Source: Amblyomma americanum (taxonomy: Eukaryota > Arthropoda > Arachnida > Ixodida > Ixodidae). Taken from it: a stretch of DNA of 64,000 nucleotides. Shown piece by piece: positions 43,415 to 55,648 of this stretch; the first letter of the stretch is position 1, and each line of letters opens with the position of its first letter. The notes under the pieces were generated by a model. That model was not told the DNA's origin. It did not search any database and worked only from the letters and a program-made list of their open reading frames with translations. Position numbers and translations under genes: made by a program. Location of the stretch: assembly GCF_052857255.1 (NCBI RefSeq), contig NC_135498.1:82794639-82858638 (forward strand), written 5' to 3'.

Positions 43415-44690
43415 GGTAGTAGTAGTAGTAAGTGGTTGAAAGGGGCAGAGGAAAGGAAAGTGCACGGGCCTGTGACTGTTGTTAACACACCACCACCACT
43501 GCCGGCGTGCAGATAGAAAGGAGAAGGATAGGTAGAGTTTCAGAGGAAAGAGGGAAAGGGGGAGTATAAAGATGCGGGAGACGCAGTCGTATCAGACAGT
43601 CAGTCAGCTGCCATGGGCTAGCAATAGCCGTCCAGGCCCGTCTCCTCCAGGAAGGCGAGGAGAGACCGGAGCGCCTTGGAAGCGTTGGGAGCGGTGGGGA
43701 ACAGGAGGGCACTGGCCGAGTCAGATGGAAGGCTCAGGCCCCTGTAGCATGCAGCCAGCTTTACCTGGTGGATAACCAAGGCAGGGGAATCGAGGAGGAG
43801 GTGACCGGTGGTCTCCTCCGTATGGCCGCATCGGGAGCAGTCCGCCGTGAGAGCCAAACCCTTGCGATGGAGCCTAGCCCCGGTCCAAGAGCATCCGATG
43901 CGGAGCCGGAGGAGGAGGGACCTCTGCCGTCTGGTGAGCCCTTTATCTGGCAGGCGTTGAGGGGGTGTCCCTTGGGCAACCCTGGGGTCGGGGTGCTCCA
44001 TTAGTAGCTGCCGCTCCGTGACGGTTCTGGCAACATCCAGGGGCACCACAGCAGTAGAGCACGGGGTACGGCTTCCTTGGGCAGCTTTGGCCAGGGCATC
44101 TGCTTCCTCATTGCCTGGAACTCGGACGTGGCTAGAGATCCAGGCCAGGGAGAGTGAGCAGCCACGGGAACAGATGCTGTCCAGTCTGGCGGCCAGCTTG
44201 CGCACCACGGGCAACCGGATCCATGGCTCTTGCAGAAGCTGGAGGGCCACCCTGGAGTCGCTCAGAATGGCCGCAGCCTGCAGTGCGGGGTGAGACTCCA
44301 GGATGTCGGCAGCCAGGTGGAGGGCCGCCAGCTCTGTTGTGGTCGAGCTGGCCACGAACGGAAGTCTGGCCTGCCGGCTTTCTCCCAACGAAGGTGCGGT
44401 GCAGACAGCCGCAACAGACGGGCAGGCACCCATGAGGACAGACCCGTCCGTGTATAGCTGCGTGCAGCCGGTCAGGTCCTCCTCCAGGGTCGCTGCTGCT
44501 TCCTGTCGGAGGCCAGCTGCAGGGGTGAGGCGCTTCGGCTTGGCGCAGCTCTCCTTGAAATGTTCTTCGATTCGTAGCTTGCTGAGATGAGGACGCAAAA
44601 ACTTCCAGAGATAAAGCTGCGAAATCCTGCCACATCTGTTGGGCATATATACCTTGTTCTGTCAAGGCCATTTGCCATTTCACTGTTCAC
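43415..44690 (-). pseudogene. 5'-truncated LINE: RNase H and C-terminal zinc motif
   Basis: A 342-codon minus frame (44646-43618) is uninterrupted. RNase H residues are visible: TQLYTDGSVL (first D), TTELAALHLAAD (E), AILSDSRVALQLL (second D) and WISSHVRVPGNEEADALA, where the usual His of PGH is displaced. After it come RRQRSLLLRLRIGCSWTG and the zinc motif CSRCGHTEETTGHLLL. The 3' UTR ends near 43415 in a (TAC)n tail (plus strand GTA repeats at 43415-43430). RT and endonuclease are missing by 5' truncation; the frame begins inside the upstream region, so no true start. Different subfamily from the I-group copies at 8508 and 21305, with a distinct tail. Confidence 0.85.
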
Positions 44691-44699
44691 ATGCTAAGC

Positions 44700-46940
44700 T
44701 TGTAAAAGGTGGAATTATTTCATTGCCTTAGAGCACTGCGCAAGAAAGTAAATTTGACTTCTTCACTCACGTGCACGCTCAAAGCTTGAATAGGGCCGCA
44801 GGAAAGTTTGGCGTGAAAGTGGTCTTCACGGTCCCCCGCAAGGAGTGAAGTTTGTTCACTTTCCAGCCAAAGGTTGACAAAAATTGGTTTGCAATATCAA
44901 GCATGCCACCAAATTCGTTGACATCGGAGTGGACGTGGTGTGCGAGAGTTTTCTTAGCTGTGGGTGCCTTTGTATATGAACGACACGCTCTTGGCTTTAA
45001 TGGCGACTGCACCACTTTTTCAGAATTCCGCGCTATTCGAGGATGCAAATCTATGCAGACTGTAGGCAAACCATGCCAATTCTTTTTCGCTAGCATTTAA
45101 AACAGTGACGTAATTCACGATTGAATTTTGCGCTCCCCCTCAAAGCAACAGAGCAGCGCGGGAAGGTTCAGTGTGACGTCATGGAAGGTATTAGTTTAAA
45201 TTATCGCTGCTGTCAGCCACACCCTGCCGTGCCTCGTTGGATGCTGCCGAACAACGCTCGGCGAGGTTTGGCTTCGGTGGCATTGTTTTTCCTTGAAAAC
45301 AAGCGTTTATGCGTTTTAAATGTACCAGTACCTTCCATGACGTCGTCATGGATCCCCACAATTCGCGCTGTTCGCTGGGGAAAAGCTTCAAGGCCGTCGC
45401 GCTTTTAATCGGCGATTACGTCACCATTCGCAACGCTAGCCCAACAAGACTTCGCGTGTTTTACCTGCAAGTTTTAAACATTCGACAGTTTAAGCCAGTC
45501 GATTTCTAAAACCTATGCAGTCGCCCTTTAACGATCGGCTAAGAAAATATGCCGCTTCACTTTATACTATTATTTGTAGGTACCTTTCTTTGCATTTTAA
45601 ACACTAAATATTATCCTCTTAAGAGGAACACAGTAGTCGCTCAAAAGGTAAGTTGCAAGGGAGTTTCTTAAGGAGCCATTGGTTTAAAAACCGGTGAGTG
45701 ACTCCTGCGACGTGAAATGGCGATTGCTCTCTTTCAAAAGCAACTTATGTTGCTTAGTTATAGGCGAAACGATCTGTCTTCTTTCATGTTGGAAGATGAG
45801 GTTTTTCAGGGTTTTTACCGTTATGGCAGCAACAATGCTTCCTATCATTTCTCCCTGTCGCTTCACGCTTTCTTTCCCCCGTCAATGCTCTCTCCCTCTC
45901 CTTTTACTCATGCTAGTGCCAGCTCAGGTGCTTTAGGTTTCAATATAGATTTTCTTTCATTCTTATTTTTATTAATAAAGAGTAGCTAATAACCATAACA
46001 TTCTTCAACGTTCACTTTATGTCGTGTTTTTTCCAGTATGTTTTATTTATTTTGCAATAGGAAAGCTTCCCGTGCACAAACAAAATACACAGATATCATA
46101 CATATGCCTGCACATTCGTGCGCATATTTTTTCGTTTTGTGTTTTGCAAGCATGATGGCACTTTTGTTACTGCCTTGGGAAGAAAAAGAGTCTAGGGTAA
46201 AAAAAAACAATCTTGTTCCTATGGTGAGTACTAAGAACCTTTCGCGGCTTGTTTTTATACAGGATCAGCTGAATATACTGAAACGGAAGAAGGTGAGTGC
46301 ACTCTCAGTGCCATGTATATTTTTCTCCTAGCCTGTCTTGCAGCTGAGCCGTTGAATCGTCAAAGAGCCCCTAACAGAATACGTCGGCAGTAGTAGTTCG
46401 GGGACCAAATGTAGCGTAGATTCAAATATAAGAGCTGTGGAATTCTTGGGCTTTCAGAAGCAATTGAATGGCTGAACATTGAAGAGGAATTTAGAGGAAC
46501 TTTGCATCTGAAAAATGCTGAACAAAATAGCTTTAAAATAACCCGCCGACCTTCCAATACGTCTGTAGAGACGGCGTAATTCAAGGTACTTCGTCGTACT
46601 AATTGACCTTATTTCTGTTTCAGAATACAGGTATGGAGATGCAGGATGCCTTTTCCCAATCCTTGGCAACTAAAAAAACAGAACGCTGGTTAGTACTATA
46701 TTTTATGAAAAAAATTCAAGTACCTGGGAATGCACTCAAGATTATTACTGAGAATGATTTGTATCCACCATTCCTTTTCCTGTGCCATTTTGTCCGTGTT
46801 CTTGTCTCATTGCGTTGGATTGGTAGCCAGGAATCTGAACCAACTTGTCATTATTCCTACACTGTCGTGCTATCATTCGGGGTCAATTAACTGCGTTTAT
46901 TTGATAGACGGGATCTTTTTCTTACGATACAACTTCCTAC
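44700..46940. other. Region without a recognised gene
   Basis: A 106-codon minus frame at 45096-44779 and a plus frame at 45309-45509 look repeat-derived but match no family I know. Between 46120 and 46640 several short plus-strand segments are bounded by good splice-like sites ('tgcaag' to 'gtgagtac' ending 46201-46224; 'atacag' to 'gtgagtgc' around 46263-46291; 'ctgtttcag' near 46621). They could be mini-exons of an unknown gene, but no protein family is recognisable. Nothing else seen. Confidence 0.3.
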
Positions 46941-49383
46941 CCCAGTAAAAAAAAAAGACCCATTGGATTCCAATTGTAAATTACCAATTGGAAATTTCCA
47001 AATGTGTTTTCGACACCATTGGAAAATACCAATTGGACTATTCCAATTGGCCGAAACCAACTGGAAAATTCCAGTTGGCCGAAACCAATTGGACTATTCC
47101 AATTGGTAGACACCAACTGGTCCACTCTATGGCCGATACTCACTGGGCTGCTCTGATTGTCGGGCACCAGATGGCTATTAAACAGTCAGGAGGCAAGCAG
47201 TCTATTAACTGTAGCAGTTCATTATTGGTATTTGCATGAAAATACTTTCCCTACAATAATGCCCCATTGACATGTAGGTATAAGAATGAATAAATAAATT
47301 AATAGTCCCGAAACAAATCTTGTTGCAGCTCCTAGCTGGAAGGCTCCATTTCTTTTGCGAGCTCCCTGCAATCAAATAGAAGCACGACACAGATTGCATT
47401 ACTGCAGAGAATCTACAGATCGAAAAGCAAATAACAAGGAATAAGATTTAATATGTCAACAAACAAACGAAATACATTAAGCTGCACACTAAGATGCTCT
47501 TTGTGGAATCAAGTTATGGAAGAGCATTCAATGCAGTAACTGCGTGAGTTTTGATACAAGCAGTCACAACAGAAACAATAATTTTTGCGTCATGAAAACT
47601 GCAACATGGGAATACTTGTTTTTGTTCAGTTGTTGGCGATTCATAAGGCATCTCAGGAATTGCTATGTTTTATTTCGTAATTACGCAATGCGATCAAATT
47701 AATAGCAAAATGCAATATACTGCATTCCAGGAGTCATGTCCTGCGCTGCAAATACAGCGCTTTTATAAATGTATACTCCTGAAGATTTGTATTATCCAGA
47801 TCATCAACGCTGAAAAAGTGCGTAAGCTGCAGCCATCCTCCACGAGCAGAAAAATGATTCAACCATTTTACCTATTCCCATTATCAAACTACGTTCGTTC
47901 ATTAATTGTTTTGCACACAAAGATGTGACCACGTGCTCTGCTTCCAAGCATAGATCGCGGACCTAGGCCATATAACAGCTTCACAATTAATGCTTAGCAT
48001 TTGCATCAGGCACACACAAATCACACAAAGTTAACAGTGAAAAGTGCAGGTAATCACCTCCAAGCATAAGAATGCGGGCCGGATAAAAGTCTGCTTCTCC
48101 TTCGGCATCTGTCCACGTCACCTGATGATAGATTCGCGAATCAAAAATCTTGGGCATTTTCAGGTGCAAAGTCCTTCACATCCGTGACGGGCACTACCGC
48201 ACAGCTTATATTGTCTTTATACCTGACGTACGCAAAATCAGGCGCACTCGAAGACATAGGTATCCTAGTACTACACCTAGAGCACTGTACTGCAGCGCAA
48301 GAACCACGCCACCACGACCACGCCGACTGCGCGCGCCATGACACAAACACAGTTGTGGTGATACGAAACTGAGGAATCATTTTATTTTCTGAGAGTAAAA
48401 CTTTTGAAAGTGATTAACAGCAACAAAATTTTTTAATACGTTTTTAAAATTAAGTATTGCGATTTTTTTATACATTGTTAATATTTGACTATTTTGTGCA
48501 GTAATCTCTCTGCATTATGTGAAAATGTGGATAACATCGCTCACCGGCTGACTGGATCAGCTTGAACTGCAATATGGCGATCTATGGAGTGAGGCTATGA
48601 CGGAGCTGCCAGTTTCTGAAATATTGACTGTTGGTATATTTGTAAGAACAGGTGAAAATGCTTATGTCTCGCCAGTGCCGAGTTCATTCACAATGTAAAC
48701 TCAATATTGCTGCAAATCTTTGTACTGTATGTTTGTTCTTTCATGAAAGCTGCTGGCACACAAATTTTTCTCAGTTGATCGCACCAAGGCAGAGCCTTTT
48801 CTGCGTTGTTCCAGACTTATGGTAACTTTGCACGCCGTATCTCAGAAGTTCGCTATCAGTTTTAAATTGGACACGGCCGAGAACAGTGGGCACTCTGTTC
48901 GGCGACCACCGATCATACTTGTTGCTTTCGTCGCCGCCAAGGCATTCGACCAGTTCTTTGTGGGCGCAAGTCAGCCGAAAGAGTTTCGTTCGGAAGCTAT
49001 TTTCGCTATCTTTCTGACCGCTGGACTGCCGTCATCACAACGTGACATCTGTTGGACCAGTCCATTTGGGAGCAGGGAACCAATTGGGTAGTCCAGTTGG
49101 AACAAGGAAAAACAATTGAGCTGACCAGTTGGAATATAAGTCCAATTTTAAAGTTCAGTTGGACCCAACTGGAAGTACAAAATCAAGTAGATGGTCCAAT
49201 CGGAACTAGAGAAACCAATTTGGTTGTCCAGTTGAATTCATCAGTCCAACTGGCTGACCAGTTTGCTCCCAATGGGTCCAATTGGCTGAGCAGTTGGCTC
49301 CCAATGGGTCCAATGGGCGGACCATTTGGTCCAATGGGTCCCATTGGCTGACCATTTGGGTCCAATGGGTTTTTTTGACTGGG
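46941..49383. mobile_element. Element with CCAATTGG-box subterminal arrays
   Basis: The left end (CCCAGTAAAAAAAAAAGACC then CATTGGA) and the right end (TCCAATGGG, T7, GACTGGG) are inverted relatives, 2.44 kb apart. Inside each end is an array of boxes of the form CCAATTGG, CCAACTGG or CCATTGG with 10-20 bp spacing: about 180 bp on the left (46960-47130) and 340 bp on the right (49040-49380). Repeated subterminal boxes are typical transposase binding arrays in DNA transposons. The interior (47170-49040) is AT-rich and contains a BEND5-like exon on the minus strand. No transposase is recognised. AC dinucleotides flank both ends but a target duplication is not proven. Confidence 0.7.
48058..48257 (-). 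pseudogene. BEND5-like first coding exon inside the CCAATTGG element
   Basis: From the ATG at 48257 the minus strand encodes MSSSAPDFAYVRYKDN, then SCAVVPVTDVKDFAPENAQD, and after a frame slip DSRIYHQVTWTDAEGEADF and YPARILMLG. This resembles the N-terminus of BEND5-type proteins (AxVRF...LPVxxVxDFSP...DFDxxxVYxV...AxIL), upstream of the coiled coil and BEN domain. The frame breaks at a run of five T, where four would keep it open, so one base is extra or is an assembly error. The exon ends in a GT donor (GGAG/GTGATT at 48058/48057). No BEN domain exon was found downstream within the element. BEN-family proteins bind DNA and regulate chromatin; here the piece may be captured or a decayed element gene. 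Confidence 0.6.
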
Positions 49384-49474
49384 ACACTATAAATCTTCCT
49401 CAAATTGCTTCTTATCCAGTTCTTTTTGTCCTGATACCCGGGGACAACTGGCAAACCAAACGTATTGGCCTTAT

Positions 49475-50650
49475 AAATGTGTATCTACAACCTTTGTCCG
49501 TAAAGTTCCGAGACTGAGTTCAATAAAAAAATGCGTATAACATCGAAATCATGTGTGCAGCACCCCTTCGAATCATTCTCCCTTGCAGTCTTTACAGAGC
49601 TTCCAACGTTTCTTGACTTCTTGGAAACAGTTGGAAAACGTTTCTTTTCGCAGGGCTGTAAGCTCCTTTGTCGCAACGTCTTGAATGGCCTCCACGGTCC
49701 CCATCCAGTTACCTTTTAAGGCTCTCTTCACACGAGGAAGCAGGAAAAAATCGCATGAGGAGAGGTTAGGCAAGTATGGCGGACGGAGAAGTACACTATT
49801 GCTGTGCTTGGCGAGAAACTTTGTCACGCTAAGAGCAGTGTGCGGCCTTGCGTTATCGTGGAGAAGACTCCATTGTCCAGGTGCCCATAAGTAAGGGCGA
49901 CGGCGTCGCAGTGCATCACGCATGTGTTTTGGCACGCGGATATAAAACTCTTGATTCACCGTGTGCCCTTGTGGGACGAACTCGTTGTGTATGACACCTC
50001 TGGAATCGAAAAAAACTATCGGCATCATCTTAGTTTTGGTCTTCTGCCGCCGCACCTTTCTCGACGCCAGAGAGCTTGGGGACCGCCATTCGGTGCTCTG
50101 CCCCTTTGTTGGAGGATCGTATTGAAAACTCCAGGTTTCGTCTTCAGCAATGATGCTGTCGACGAATGCAGCATGCTTCTCTGCCTCGGAGAGCAAATCA
50201 GCGCTCACAGATGACCGCGTGTCCTTCTGGCCCTGTGTGAGGGAGTGCTGCACAAGTCTCGCCTTCAGCTTTCGTTTCCCCAAGTTCTCACGCAAAATTT
50301 GGTGGCATGTTGTCTTACTAAAGTCGATGGCATCTGATAGCATGCGGACTGTAATGGCGCATACTTGCTGTACGATTTTCCTGATCCGAGCCACGTTTTT
50401 TTCATTCCGTGAGGTTGAATGGCGCCCCTGCCTTGTGTCGTCATCCACCGACTTTCTCCCCGAAACGAACCTCTTGTACCACTCAAAAACTCACGCCCGC
50501 GACAATGTCTAGTTGCCATAAGCGTCACGAAGTAGCACATACGTCTGTGTGGCTGTCTTGCCAAGCTTCACACCGAATTTGTTTACACGCTGTTCGAGGT
50601 GGACGTCCATCTCTCCATATTCACTCACAGTAGAATGCGCAAACGACTAG
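49475..50650 (-). pseudogene. Mariner transposase (D,D34D), two nonsense codons
   Basis: From ATG at 50610 to the stop at 49573 the frame spans 345 codons, the normal mariner length. The N-terminal HTH half reads MDVHLEQRVNKFGVKLGKTA and continues to a TAG at codon 34 (50511-50509) and a TGA at codon 40 (50493-50491) just before VFEWYKRF. From codon 55 on it is open. The catalytic Asp residues are D157 (IIAEDETW), D252 (LLHDNARPH) and D287 (SSCDFFLLP), with exactly 34 residues between the last two. YLPNLSSCDFF replaces the usual YSPDLAPCDFF. The 3' end has a candidate TIR about 49481-49513; no matching 5' TIR was found. The enzyme would cut and paste the element at TA. Inactive, moderately old. 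Confidence 0.93.
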
Positions 50651-51480
50651 TGACAACGTCTTTTTCTACATGTAGTGCCATCTATCGACTGCCACAGCAA
50701 TTAACATAAATACCTCAGGTTAGCCCGAAAAGATGGCGCTACACATACGCACAATTAAAGTCACTGGAACTGTGAAAGTACCGCAGCTGTTTTCTCTTTG
50801 CCGCGGCGCCGCCTATTGGCCAGTTGCAATCACGTGGTTAGGCGCCGCCATGGATGGTCCACCCGCAGCAGACGGGGCGCAGTCGCGCAGTTCTTCTGAG
50901 GTGGTTGTCCGGCGTGGCTTAAGAAGTAGCTCTCTCAGTATTGCGCTCTGTGCACAAACAGGCACAAACGTCTCCAAGGATGCCGGGATGTTGCGCTATC
51001 GGATGCAGTAATCGAAGAGAATGCGGCAAAGCTCTATTTGTGATCCCAAGCGGGAAGTGTGACAGCAAACGAAGGGCTGTATGGCTGCACCGCATTCGGC
51101 GCGACAAATTTGTCCCAAGAAAGAACACCCGGCTCTGCAAGGTAAGCATTGTGCAAACTCATTAGCTGTGACCGCAGCCAGTTATTTATTTATCCTGCGT
51201 TTCACCAGTTGACATCCCTATTTGGTCTGCTTGGCAAGGTTCTCTCGATGTTTTTGTGCTCCCCAGAGTGAGTGTGCATGTGCGTGTGATGCCTGTGTGA
51301 TCGCGCACGTGTTTGTGCGCTCGCGTATGTGCTCGCACATGTGTGTGTGACAGGTATGTTTTCGAAGACGTTGCTGTACGAAATTTTTTCTTGTTCTGCT
51401 GGTCGTCGATATTGTTAATGAGGCTCAAATAAAAACAACAAATCGTAGGGTAACGTCCTGAAACGACACAATACTTGTAA

Positions 51481-51670
51481 GGGATGCCGAAGTGGAGGGC
51501 TTTGAGTGAATTTAGACCACCTGGGATTCTTTAACGCGCATTAGCAACGCACTGCACACAGACGATTTTGTATTTCGCCTCCCTCGGAATACGGTCACCG
51601 CGGCCAGGATCGAGCCCGAGATCTTGAGATCAGTAGCCGAACGCCAAAGCACCTGAGCCACCGAAGCTGG
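51481..51670 (-). mobile_element. Old tRNA-headed SINE in the first THAP intron
   Basis: Diverged minus-orientation Ruka-like sequence ('tagaccacctgggattcttt', 'cgcctccctcggaata') with a tRNA head ending 'ctgagccaccg'. It lies within intron 1 of the P-type gene. Confidence 0.75.
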
Positions 51671-54577
51671 TTTACCTTGAATGAGTACGCTCAGAGTGCT
51701 GACGTATTCTAGGAAATGCAACTCTTGAAAAATCTGTAATTTCACCGCAAGACTCTGAATGTCATTCAGCATTTGTTTAGGGGTTTGCAAAACGCCAACA
51801 GACATTTCCATATTTTGGGGCAACATACTTCAATTGCTGTTCTTTGTTCTTCCTGGTTGGCAGGACCACTTTGCTCCAGACCAATTTGAAAAGGTTCGTG
51901 TTGATGGGAAAAAAAGCTGAAGTGGAACGCAGTTCCCAACATTTTCGCTTATGCACCACTAAAAAGCGAACGGAAACCGCCTTTCCCTCCTGCCCTGTCA
52001 TCCACTATTACTGCAACAGCTGAACAGCAAGATGATAACCTGAGTAAGCATATTATTATTATCTTATTCAAACAATTTTGATCATAAAATTCGATGGTTT
52101 CTTTTCTTTTTTCTGCAGGCCCCAATGTTGACCACTCCTTACTGGAAGGGAATGAAGCGCAGCCAGGCTGTGAAACCGACACTGGCAGCCAAGGTGACAT
52201 TCACCTTTTGGAAGAGAAAGGTTAGTGCTGCTGCTGGATGTCTTTTGCAGCGTTGGTTAAAAGAAAATCACTCTGAACATGCACTAGACTGGCTTGCAAG
52301 TTATCTGGAAAGATTTACAAACTGAATGACAGAGTGCAAAATGATTCTCCTACAGGTCTCACTGAAGCTGCTTCATCAGAAGAAATCAGGTGGGTAATTT
52401 TGACTGCAATGAAATAGATACAATTAAACGCCGTCTAGACTTGGAGGCAAAGAGACGGAGAAAGGCTGAGTCTGAACGGAACCAGCTGAGAGAATCCCTC
52501 GGACGCCTTCTTGCAGAAGACCAGGTCTATATGCTGGAAAAGGGCACCATGAGAGGTTCTTCCTGGACAAAAGCTACGGTGGAAGACGCACTGAAGCTGC
52601 GACTTGCATGTGGCTCTCGTGGTTACGAGTACCTGCGGGAAACTGGCTGGCCTCTTCCAGCGGAAAGGACCCTGCAAAGCCACATAGAGGACGTCAAAAT
52701 TACTCCAGGTAAAAACGTATTATTTGCATGACCTTTAAATTACTTAACTGAGTGGTTTTGTGACCCAGGAATCCTTGAAGAGGTGTTTTCGACCCTTGCA
52801 ATGAAAGTGGCTACACTTCAAGTTGAAGAGCGTTATGCAGCAGTGCTAATCGATGAAATTCAGCTGACTCCGGGGCTTGATTATGACAACTCTACTAGGA
52901 CAGTTATTGGTAAGTTAACAACTTAACGCGGTTGATGCTTACACTAAATGCTACAATCCGCAGGCCACGCTACAATTGCACCACCAGAACCAAGTGCATC
53001 TCCTGCCATAGCAACACGTGGTATTGTTGTGATGCTTGCTGGAGTGACCTCAAGATAGAAGCAGACTGTTGCCTACCACTTTACTGGTAAGCTCACGTTA
53101 TGTAGCTTAGAGAATGCACAAGTGAGTTTAGCTAATACTGTGTGTCTGATTTGTTCCTATAAGTACTGGTATCCATAAAGCCAAACAAGAAATGCATTAC
53201 CAAAAAGCCCATTACTCACACATGAGAGGGTGTAATCCATTCATCTTATCTTATTCGCATGAGTAGAATTAAAACTTAAAATAGATGCAAAGACACAACC
53301 TAACAACACTCTAATTTTTTGCTTTTCATTTCAGCTAGCACATTCGATGCATCCAAAGTGCTTGAGCTTCTCTTTAATGTTATCCGCAGAAGTGAGCAAA
53401 TTGGCATCTGTGTAGACTGCATTACATACATGGGAGCTGGGAACCAAGTAGTATGGCGGTTGTGTTGTATAGTCGCCACAAGATATGGGCGACCGAAAAC
53501 AACTTGCCCGCACCCATGTGGAAATGGGAGAAGCCTGCACTTTTTAGCAGATGCTCCACACTTGCTAAAAAATCTTCGTGGGCACCTAGTCCGAGAACAG
53601 AAAATCTGCTTGGATGCTGACACTGTTCAGAAGCACAGGCTTCCATGTAACGAGGTAAGCTTTTCATTGTGTCGAGATACTCCATAACCAAACCTTATAA
53701 GTTAATTATGCCTAAATATAAGGCTGTTTGCATACTGCAGAAGGGAGAATAGACCAACAGTATCGAGAAGATGTAGCAACTGTCATTACATCTTAATTTA
53801 TGCGGTATGCTAACTGGCATTGCATCTTGTTTTCTGTTTATGTGCAGGTGCGGCTTGATTACATTAAGCGCTTGTGTGAGACCGACGAGAAACACGACCT
53901 CAAGCTGGCCCCACACCTCAAGCCAAAGTACCTTTCGCCAAACCATTATGAGAAAATGAATGTAGGTTCCGCTTGTGCAATATTTGACCATGGCGTAGCT
54001 TCAGAAATTAAGCTTTTTGTTGAGCAAGACAAATTGCCGAAAGAAGCTCTCACAACAGCTTGGTTTTTGCAGTTTGTACACCAGTGGTTTGCTCTGTTGT
54101 CATCGCGCACCTCAAAAATGGCCCTTAGTGACCTTTGCCCAGAAAAAAGGCACTGAGGCAGTGAATTGTCTTCAAGGCGTCATTGAAGTGTTCACAAAGC
54201 TGCAAATATTTGATGCAGGCAAATCTTCTTCAGTATGGAATTCAGTACAGTCTGGTGTCATCATCACAACATCCACAGCACTGAGGTTGAGAGAACTCAT
54301 GATAAAATAGAGAGGCCTTAAATATCTTTTGTTAAGCCGCTTTGCCCAAGACGCACTGGAAAACCTTTTCAGTACCATACGTCTCAAATCTTCAGTGCCA
54401 AGGGCACGTGAATTCAAGTATGCTCTGCGCATGATTATGTTCGCTCAGTTTTTCCAACCAAGTAAAAAAGGATCTTATCAAATTGATGATGGATGGAGCT
54501 GGCTCAGTTTGTTTCCACAAAACCTAATGTCCTTAAGCCTCTCGAGGAAGAAGAAGTTGAGCAAAATGATGTAATAC

Positions 54578-55648
54578 TGTTCTCTCCACTGATGCCTCCG
54601 GCAGCTGTGAGAAGGCGGCGATTGGCATATATTCACAGGACCTAGCTTGGAGCTACTCCGTTCGTATCCCTGATTATACTCCTATATTCTTCGCAGAGTT
54701 TTTGGCCATTGGTTTGGCTCTTCTCAAATTTCCCAGACATGTCGCACGGGTTCTTATTCTTACAGACTGCCTTTCAGTTATTGTCTCTCTCCAAAATTCG
54801 GAAAAATCTTTCTGACTCGTTCACTTAGGTTTTTTGTTCCGAGCACAGTGCGCGAGATCCGTTTGGTCTGGGTACCTGGGCATTCAGGCGTCTATTTTAA
54901 CGAGGTGGCTGATTTGTTGGCAAGGTCAGCTCTCAGCGCACCTGTAATATATCCCGTCCCTCACCTCATTCTGTTAGCAGCTTCACGTTTCCAGCGGTTC
55001 CAACATAATTCAGCCACTTTGAGTGATCCGTTGCTCAATACCGTGGACTTTCAACACCTAAAGTACCCATGGAATATCCGGTGGTGTAAGTCAAGGCTTT
55101 GTGAAGTGTCCATGACGCTCCTGCGATGTAGAATCCCTCACTTAAACTTGTACTTATGCAGGTGCGGGTTCGCTGCGACAAACCTTTGTGTATCATGTGG
55201 GCAAGTTGAATCAATCGATCATTTTCTCCTCTCTTGCCGGCGGTTCGCGGTTCAGAGAAAGCAATATCTGGAGGTTCCTCTTTCGAGACTAGGACTGTCT
55301 CTGTCTCTTACAGTTCTTCTATCGTTCGGTGCGAGTGCCAAGGGATTCCCGTTAAGCAGTGTATGCGGCTACCTTCACGATTACATAAGTGCAACTAATC
55401 GATTATCTTGTTAGCTATATACAAAATTCTTTCGCATGTTCAAAAAAGGCTAGATTGATTCTATTCCGAATGACTCATACCTCTTGAATTCATTTTATTT
55501 TTCCAATTTTTTTATCTTGATTTAGTCTTCTGACGTTTCCTTCCCCGCGCAAATGCTTCATTGGCATTCTACTCTATACCTTGGCCAATCCCCCCCCGTG
55601 GGTATGTGCCATATTACTTGAGGAGAAGAAGAAGAAGAAGAAGAAGCC
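54578..55648 (+). pseudogene. 5'-truncated LINE inserted into the P-type transposase
   Basis: It begins in RNase H (STDASGSCEKAAIGIYSQ, AEFLAIGLALLKF, ILTDCLSVIVSL), changes frame near 54815, then continues 54848-55414 as IRLVWVPGHSGVYFNEVADL and a C-terminal region with the zinc motif CVSCGQVESIDHFLLSC. The 3' UTR ends 'atattacttgaggag' plus (AAG)n at 55619-55647. The P-element reading frame stops at the left end (NDVILFSP) and resumes at the right end (LPAEEQECLHYLAGY), which fixes the insertion. The same 3' end is found inside both duplicated blocks. RNase H catalytic residues D, E, D are recognisable. Confidence 0.85.

Noticed and set aside
46941..49383. CCAATTGG arrays as simple satellite DNA
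   Set aside because: Boxes are irregularly spaced, sit at two separated places and are bounded by inverted terminal sequences, which fits element ends better than a satellite.
49481..50760. Complete mariner with paired TIRs
   Set aside because: Only a 3' candidate end was found; sequence right of 50610 shows no convincing inverted partner.
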